Positions 56,091 through 64,000 of a stretch of DNA of 64,000 nucleotides are shown piece after piece. The stretch spans positions 6,452,541 to 6,516,540 of the forward strand of contig OZ036006.1 of the NCBI GenBank assembly GCA_964035015.1, given 5' to 3'. The DNA is from Corallium rubrum (taxonomy: Eukaryota; Cnidaria; Anthozoa; Scleralcyonacea; Coralliidae). The position numbers and the translations under genes are program-made. Numbering within the stretch: the stretch's first letter is position 1; every line of letters starts with the position of its first letter. The notes under the pieces were generated by a model. That model made no database searches. It saw only the letters and a program-made list of their open reading frames with translations, and was not told the origin of the DNA.

Positions 56091-56579
56091 ACAAATGTTG
56101 ACAAACGAATTTCAAAAGCAAGCTGAAACCGACTATAATGGTTCTATAATCGGGTGAATCGAAGAAAATAAGATATACAGTGAAAGACTACACTTTGCTA
56201 AATATTAAAATCTTACGTATTATTATAAAATTGGGTTTGGACTTGAAAACTGTCTATGCATTGCCAAGATATGAAATAATGTTGATAACTTGGGGCAAGG
56301 GTACTTTGGAATTTATAGATCGGTATAGATCGAGTGGTACCACTGAACATTTGAAAGCAATGCATTATCCTGTGCCGCTAGACTAACTGAGAATTGAATA
56401 TCTTTGTGACCATGTTTCAGACGAAATGGCCGGAAATGGTACCCTGTTCTAAGACTAGAAGAAAGAAACATATTCTGTGCCAGACTGAATAACTGATCGT
56501 AAAAACAACTGACCCTGTTCCAGACCACCTAAATCCGGCGTGCGTGACCTGTCCATGATGCAACGAGGGCCTGCGGAGG

Positions 56580-56790
56580 AGGCAGGGTGGTGTGGGCAAT
56601 CTTAGGTGGTGTGGGTAATCTTGGGTGGAGGGGGCAGTCTTGAGTGGTGTGAGCAATCTTGGGTGGTGTGGGCAATCTTAGGTGGTGTGGGTAATCTTGG
56701 GTGGTGTGGGTAATCTTAGGTGGAGGGGGCAGTCTTGAGTGGTGTGAGCAATCTTGGGTGGTGTGGGTAATCTTGGGTGGAGTGGGCAAG
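56580..56790. repeat. GGTGGTGTGGGTAATCTTGG tandem repeat
   Basis: About ten units of roughly 20 bp with TGGGCAATCTTAGG-type variants. Confidence 0.9.
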
Positions 56791-56799
56791 AGGGGTGTC

Positions 56800-58880
56800 A
56801 CATTGGTCACGGACTGCAGATATTTGCCTGTGGAGTTGGCTAAAGGTTTTGTCCCTTTCGAGACAGCACTTCACTTGCGGTAGTAACTTCTAGTGTATAA
56901 TATAACTATGTTCCAGACTAACACTGGCAAAAACCTGCATAGCCTTTCGAGTGACGCGTCCTCATAGCCAATATATATGGGAGTAACCCCGCCCTCCCTA
57001 ATCCAAGGTTATTGTAAATTAAGGTATTGATTTGGATTGCTATCATTAGCCATGAAAAAATTGCGACTCACAGTCTTTAGAAAGTTCCGGTTCAATCCCA
57101 GCGTGAGTGCAAAGGACTTCAGAAGACTCGGAAACGCGTTCTATGTCTTCTCGGGGAGAATGATTTGAGCATGTGAAAGTTATGAACTGATCAACCAGTG
57201 GCCGTGAAAGATGTTTTATATTGGAGGGGCTATTCAAATAGAATGATTGGGAGTTACTTTGACCACCTCACAAGAAATTTTGGGCAATTTTTAGCCCTAT
57301 ATTGGGGGCTTAGTTCTTTCATCAGAATGATTGAGGGGGCTATATCTCCCCTAGCCCCCTCCTTCGCCGCCCTTGTGATCAACGTTGAACAAACGAAAGC
57401 TGTCTTTCTTTGTTGATGCGTAATTCTTGATCTTTTATACTGGCCTAATATATCAGTTTGATATCCTGGTCGTTTCAAAGAGATGTCTTTCAAATTATCT
57501 TAATACACTGCTTATTCGTAACTATGTTTGCCAATCAGCGTAAAAACAACGGAAGTCGAGAAGAAAGAACGAATGGTCTCCTCCTTGTATAGCTGCTTGT
57601 GTTTACGATCATTGACTGAGCTTCCGTCATATATCTTCAAAACCTCTATAGATTCAAGTGTTTAACAAAACTACGTGATCCCTTTTCTACCTTTCTCTTC
57701 CGTCGGTCGTTATAAAACTATAAAGACCAACCGATGAAATATTCATTTAGTATATATGCTTCGTTTTCGCCCAGTGGCCAAATTGGTTGAAACAATTTAT
57801 GAAATGTTTGAATAAGAACGGAGTTAAATTCCTATTCTGGCTATCAAAGATGTAGACCAAGGGGTGTTGTCCACTTTGATCTGGAGTGTCCAGAAAATTT
57901 GTCGGATTTTTTTATTTTTTCTAAATTAATATTAAACTCGCGATTTTGTGTCTTGGTGACAAACTTAAGCGTATTAACTATGGCCAATGCACTGAATGGC
58001 TACAGTAGATAGTTCTGATAAACGGAAAATTGCTGAGATTTGATTTGATTATACAACGAACAGTTCGAGCGAAACGCCCTTCATCTATTTTACTCTGATG
58101 AAGGGCTCCGGCTAGAAACGTCAGTTTTTGGTTACAAAAATAAACCTTAGCACTTTACAACCTTTTCACTTGCTCTGTTCCAGAGGCTCTGGAAGCTTTT
58201 CAAAGTTGTGGGTGTCCTGCGTCTCGCAGAATGCCATAAACAAGGCCACGCCCTTCAGAGAATATAATAGATAACTAATAACTATATATACATAACATTA
58301 CAATATAAACAAGTTGACCGCGCCGGATAAACACCTGGGGACGAGAATGCTGTCAAAGCGTCACCTTGAAATAATTATGTAAAATACTTCTGTATAAAAA
58401 ACCCGAAAAGATGTACTTCGCGTCAACATTCAACAACACCAATTATCAATTTGTTTAAAATTTGCTAAAATATTGTGGGTGTCCTTCTTATGTAGGTCAC
58501 CCACAGTCCAGAAAGTGTGGGTGTCTGGACACCCGCTGCTTCCAGAGCCCCTGCTCTGTTCAAAGCATTGCCTACGCAACACTCTGCTTTTTTTGCACTC
58601 TGATAAGAACTGTTGCAAACTTAGCAGAAAACGAATAATAAAAGAATAGAATTAGCTGCGCTATTTTAGGTCAGGAAAAGGTTTCAATTGAGGTCGTCAT
58701 TCACTCATCAAGTTTCTATGCCATGTTTCTGGTTAAAAGCTCGTTAAGTATAACTTGACACATGACGCATTTCATGATGATGATGATCATGATAGCGTTG
58801 GCGCATGTGGTTATCGCAAGAATATCTCGAGTGCGCAACGTGCGCGTTTATAAGCCTGCGCCGCCCACATGTGCGCTTCA
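56800..58880. other. Intergenic DNA
   Basis: No gene recognised. Contains a dispersed-repeat core at 58085-58125 (CTCTGATGAAGGGCTCCGG...GAAACGTCAG) and, near 58480-58540, short GTGGGTGTCTGGACACCC palindromes. Confidence 0.5.
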
Positions 58881-58889
58881 CATTGTTTA

Positions 58890-59078
58890 CTCACTGCTAT
58901 GCATATTTGGATGGCCGGGTGAGCAACCTTAGCTTCATGTGAGTAAAGTTGTTGGTTTTCTCCTGTGCGTCGAGGGTTTTTCTCCGGGTTCTCCGGTGTC
59001 CCTCCTCAGTAAAACTAACAGTGTCCCCTGAATGCATTTGACGCTTAAATAAAGTTTACATACATACACATACTACAG
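58890..59078 (+). repeat. 3' end of a SINE/LINE-type retroposon
   Basis: A block with TTTTTCTCCGGGTTCTCCGG and GTCCCCTGAATGCATTTGAC ends with a short (TACA)n tail. A simple-repeat tail on a dispersed block is typical of L2/CR1 or SINE 3' ends. The 5' limit is uncertain. Confidence 0.5.
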
Positions 59079-59469
59079 AAGAACAAACCCAATGTTGCTT
59101 CGTTATATCATTTTGCATTTCTCAAATAGTCCTAATAAGATTTTTGCGACATTAAATCAGCCCATCCAGTAAACTAGCTAGCTCGCCTCAGATGAACTGC
59201 AGCCCCTTGTCTGGGGCTTAGAAATATAATTCACGGCTTTTGACGAACCGAACGTCTACTATATATCTGTTACAATTAAACTATGCACGCAATCGTAGTA
59301 TCGTACAGTACTACATCCGTACTACTCGTATAACTGTGTAACTATATTTATCATACAACTGCATTAAAAACTGTCCAAATAACGCTAAAAATGAGTGCAA
59401 ATATATTTGGATAGTTAGTTATTTGCACTGGTTATTTGGATTGTTAGCCAATCAAATTTACCACACGGG

Positions 59470-59608
59470 ATATAGTTAGGTTAGATATACTGCCGAAACA
59501 GAGAACGTAGGAGTCTAACGTTTCGAGCGAAGGCCTTTCTCTCTGACGAAGGGCTCGAAACGTTAGACTCCTACGTTCTCTGTTTCGGCAGTATATCTAA
59601 CCTTACTA
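59470..59608. repeat. Palindrome built from two facing dispersed-repeat copies
   Basis: Arms of about 60 bp (GGTTAGATATACTGCCGAAAC... and inverse) meet around CTCTCTGACGAAGGGC. A single arm of the same sequence occurs at 28165-28240. Confidence 0.85.
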
Positions 59609-59846
59609 TATTTCGATTGTTGTTTCTACACTGCCTACGCAGCACGCTACTTTTATTATCACACCGGAGACTACTTCATGTATGCTTATTTTGTCGCTAC
59701 TTCTCTGGCCTTTTTAGAGTTTTCTTTTCCCATAACAATTTATTGATCAGAACAGTTGTAATATAATAAATCTCTTATAAGATGTTTTAGTGTGTGGTAT
59801 CGCTGTATACTTTTACTCGTTGTTTGTATTTTGACTCGCCCTGCGA

Positions 59847-59877
<31 letters not shown>

Positions 59878-59904
59878 CATACAGAGATACTACACACCAA
59901 AACA

Positions 59905-59908
<4 letters not shown>

Positions 59909-59947
<39 letters not shown>
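59909..59947. repeat. (AT)n microsatellite
   Basis: About 19 AT units. Confidence 0.9.
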
Positions 59948-59948
<1 letters not shown>

Positions 59949-59949
59949 T

Positions 59950-62900
59950 ATAATACTGGTGTACAGCAGTATATGTCGACCCTATCTGATCATTATGCGC
60001 CTTTTTTTCTGCAGTGGGGAAGGTCATAGCTAGCTCTTATCAGATTCTTTAAAGGGTCCACCAAGGGCCGGGTCTCCAACGCAACCTGACTACTCGAATC
60101 TTCTCTTGAATCAACCAAAATTTCACTGATTTATAATTATAAGAATTATAAAATTGTCTAGCTCTAGGGTAACTATATTGACTGATACAATTTTCAATTA
60201 TTGCCTGGTTGTTTAATGCGCACACTTCAAATTATATTGCATGGTTAGCTAAAAGTTCTTGCAACAAATAATTTCTGAGACTAGTGAGTATAGGATCTTA
60301 AAATATTTAAAACACGAACAGGAGTGTTTTATCAGATATAAAACACGAGGTGAAGCCGAGTTTCTAGATCTGATAAAACACGTTCTGCGAGTGCCCAATG
60401 GCTTTAAAAACGATCACCATTTGGTAAGTTCGTTGTGTAGTAATTTTGAAAAATAACGTTGTCTAAGGTGAGAAAATCAAAGCTAAAGTTTATGTAAATC
60501 AGGAGAATGTTTTATCACATATAAAACCACGATATGGTTATGTTTTTCTTTGTGTTTTCCTCATGAATTATTAATGAGGTTTTTAATGTGGTTTTAACTC
60601 ATAAACTAAATTTACGGTTTAGTTTACATGCAAACGAATTTTTTTATTCTAATCTCTTCTTGCAGCCGAGGAAAGAATTTCGTGATACCAGTTACCCCAG
60701 TTAGCCAGGCTCGTGTAACCAGTTTCTAAAAAAGTGGAGTGCTGCGTAGGCAGTGTTTCGATGCCGAGATTTCTTTTTAACGGAATACTGTCATTTCGAG
60801 CCCTTCAAGGACTTTTCCCAAAGCGTTAGTACTTCGTTTTTGACTATAAAATCTGGGCAGTTTACTATTGATTTTTTCAATGCTGCATCACTTCTTATCC
60901 TTGATATTCGAAAACAATTAGAATAAAGAATTTGCTGCATACCAACCAATCATTAACAAAACCATTTAGAGTTTATCTTGTCGTCACGAAGTCGAACCAT
61001 ACTTATGATATCATTTTTATATTAAAATCGACTGTTTTCGATTGAGTATTACATTTTTTCTGTCGATTTGCTTGTTTTTATTTTGTCACAGATAATACAT
61101 CTTATTTTGTAGTCAAATTGTAGATGAATTTATAGCTTGCGTGATGTAGGTTTCCAAAATTAATTAGAATTATATAATGTTCTTAAGAATCTAGGCGGTA
61201 GAAGTTCTTTATTTTGCGAACTGTGAGAAGAATTTATATTGTGACGAAACAACTCTGAATGTATACAGACATTTTATAGTGTCTGTTAGTGTCTGTCGTA
61301 CGTTGCGATGGCTCATCGCACTCGAAGAAAGACAGATCCGGTGTATTGTTTATTAACATCTAACTAACCTAATATTACTTTACCAAAACAATCCTACATT
61401 TTATACCGCTCACTTCACCCTAAATCATACAAACTAAGATCAAATACAGCACCTGACTTATTTACTTTTCTATAAAGTCATAATCAAAGCGAAATCTATT
61501 CCTTTCAAATTTTTCTGCTCGCAGTAACTATTTACTCTATAACTTCTCCCACTATTGACCAACACTTCCGGTGTTTAAACTCCCTGGGGACTAATTGAAG
61601 GTAAGCTAGAGCTAATATTACAATATTGTATATTGTTCTTCACTGTGAGATCAATAATCTGATGACTACGTTTAAGGTCTTCGTTTAAGCCTGGTCAAGA
61701 CTTCTGTACACTTCAAGGAACGTCGGTCTTTAAGGTTTACCAAGGTGAGTTTTTGTGCTGTAGTTTGGGACGATTCACGACTCGATTGAGTAAAGCTAAT
61801 ATTTTGTACTTTTGCCGTTGGCTGCGAGCGAAGTGTCCATTATATGCTATGCAAATCACCTTATTTATTATGACACGATATATTTCGAAAGTTCGTTGCA
61901 CGCTTTCGATCTCCTTTTGTATTTTACAATGGCCTTCACGTTCGTTTCCAAATTTAACGCGAAGTGTTAACACTTCTCTTCACTGGTCGGCAGACAACAT
62001 CATTTGTTTAAATAAATGATTAAGTATTGGGGTCTCCTCGCTAACTTTCCCCCTCGTAAAACGAAATCTAGTCACGGGGGATGTATGGTTAACACGGAAA
62101 TGTCAGCAGAATGTGAGGGTAGTGGGTTTTGATGGTTTTATTCGCAGGGAAAGCGAAGTGATGGTTGACTGTTGAGAGTGTGTGTTGCTCCCCGCTAGCC
62201 TTCTTTATCTTAAGATAATAATCCATAATGCGTGGTAATTAAAGAGATTTAACAAGGAATTTATACTATGTTCCTTAAACCCTGACAAGTCCAATGATTA
62301 AGCACCATATTTCTCTGACCATTCTTCATCGACTATTCATGGCGTACGTATCTTCCAAGCTAGCCCCTCAACGGTTTGGTGTAGAAAACATGTTCCTTCT
62401 CTTTCAAGCAAGTGATCCCCTCTCATGAGTCTTATTAATAAGTCTTATCATTTACGGATCAAGATACACGACACGCTGTGAATGACTGCTGTTTCCGATT
62501 CAACACACTTTGCGAATATCTAACCTATATATAATTCTCTGTGGTGTACTTCAACTTACAACAAATCGTCCTGGTTAAACTCATTCCTGTCCGAGGCTGT
62601 ATAAAATCGTCTGGCGTTAGCCAGGATAAAATACTAAAGACCGATTCTAGAGAGATAGTTTATGACTCATTCCTGTCCAAGGGATTCCCCAGAGGTGAAC
62701 AAAATCGTCTGGCGTTAGCCAGAATAAAATACTAAAGAGCGATTCGGAAAGGAAAGAGTTTATAAGACTATAAGCTCATGGTTATAAAAACTAAAGTAAT
62801 TTCTAGATGTCTGATCATTGTTTATGTGGCCATGTGTGGGTTTTAATAAGTTGACTGACACAGCGACAAAACAACTGAAAGTCTCTTTATTCAACAAGCC

Positions 62901-64000
62901 GGTGTTATCGTTAATAAGGTTATCGGAGAAAACGTACCAACAACTCGTATCCCTTTCGGCAGTTCACACTATACTTCTAATTAAACGGGCCCAAAAACTC
63001 CACAGGAAGCATTTAAAGAGATTTATAACTTAGTACTTTCCTTGAGTCAAGGTTTCCAAGGTTTAATTATTATTTATTAACGTCGTTTACAATAAAAGTC
63101 GCCAAAAACAAAAACATTTCTTCGAACGATTCAAGAATAGAATACAGCTTTTACATGGCTTCCGAATGTGGAAACCAATTTAAAAATACTCGCACTTGTA
63201 TGGCTTTCCCGCACTGTACGGGTTTCACTTTCATCAACGAATTCGAAAAAAATCACTCCACCGCGCACTCGACAAGCGATTTTTTGTGGTTAGTTATTTG
63301 TGGTGTCCTTTTTCATCATGGAAGTGACAGTTTATGTCGGATTTATTTAAAGTATCACTCAGTATGTTTATTAACATTACTTTTCATAGAGAGCGATGGT
63401 AATCCCCTCACAGGTACCCGTCCAGTAAAGCCATACAATTGTTGTAAAAACAAGCTTGTGTTTTTCCGTAAGGTTTCAGAAAAGAAACCTGACCCGAATG
63501 CAAGTCTTTCGTTTGATTTTTCCCTAATATTCGTCGTTTATTTGTCTTCATTATTATTATTATGAATCGCTAAATATTCACTCTATTCTGGGCGTGGTTT
63601 GTCTGTTTAATCAGCTCATGATCATGTTACGGGTTGTGTTATGGTCTTGCCCATATCTTTAGCTTTATTGCAAAACGGAAATAGCGGGTGCTTGGAACAA
63701 TTTGTATTACGTTCCGCAATTGTATATGTTCTGATATTAAAGCTTTGGTCAAGATTTAGTTCTCACTATAAGGATGGTAATAAAACATATGGAATCTTCT
63801 ATTTTGTCTTTTAAAAAAGTAGACATGCAATTGACAGGCACTTATACGTGTACAATCAAAAACATTTTCTGCGATTGTATGTTTGCGTGTTTTCAAACCA
63901 CGCGTTCATTGGCTGTGAGCTCTTGAACTCTCTTCTAACACCTGCTTAACTGAAGCCATGAACCAATCAAAACTCGTCATGCTTGTTGAAATTTGTGGCC
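59950..64000. other. Intergenic DNA, right end
   Basis: AT-rich with short ORFs; the longest (63155..63565, 136 codons) has no recognisable domain. Dispersed-repeat copies lie at 60730-60830 and 62577-62760 (two units). No gene is called. Confidence 0.5.

Noticed and set aside
63155..63565. 136-codon ORF at the right end as a host gene
   Set aside because: No domain, biased composition typical of AT-rich chance frames, no splice context.

Overview
This is animal nuclear DNA: AT-rich, with spliced genes (GT..AG introns), long intergenic stretches, many foldback MITEs and long microsatellites. The host genes (a 10-exon SEC62, a synaptotagmin-like tandem-C2 protein, a PRRT3/4-like seven-helix membrane protein, a GT31 beta-1,3-glycosyltransferase), together with the transposon proteins and dispersed repeats, point to a cnidarian, most likely an anthozoan such as a stony coral. 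The exact clade is inference.

Left half (1-27,500). A minus-strand Bel/Pao LTR retrotransposon runs off the left edge (gag at 1-1212, primer-binding site, LTR). After a broken YqaJ-nuclease remnant comes the main feature, a transposon nested inside another transposon. The OUTER element (3122..27489) has ~180-bp terminal inverted repeats starting CACTCTCC and a perfect 9-bp target duplication (CCTCGCGGC). It carries two convergent spliced genes, each starting just inside a TIR: a DUF6589-like, ankyrin-containing protein on the + strand (candidate transposase) and a zinc-finger RecQ-type helicase on the - strand. The INNER element (3662..16968, 13.3 kb) lies in intron 1 of the DUF6589-like gene. 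It has a perfect 8-bp target duplication (GAATGTTT) and giant TIRs of about 2.5 and 2.3 kb, each holding an array of 77-bp repeats. It encodes a DDE transposase fused to an OTU protease and a CXC zinc domain, and a spliced DUF3987 (primase/helicase-associated) protein. A hAT remnant with a perfect 8-bp duplication sits in intron 2 of the outer gene. The outer element appears to have split a CpG-rich host promoter, with a ZNF143-like motif on one side and a minus-strand exon and splice donor on the other.

Right half (27,500-64,000). This is host territory. Genes, all on the - strand, are the GT31 glycosyltransferase (29621-31844), the C2-domain protein (35018-36541), the PRRT-like protein (39213-40490) and SEC62 (44582-50968). 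Between and inside them are MITEs with recognisable target sites (TTA/TAA Harbinger-type, TTAA Kolobok/piggyBac-type, TA mariner-type), minisatellites and microsatellites. From 51,000 to 64,000 I find no convincing gene, only repeats and non-coding DNA.
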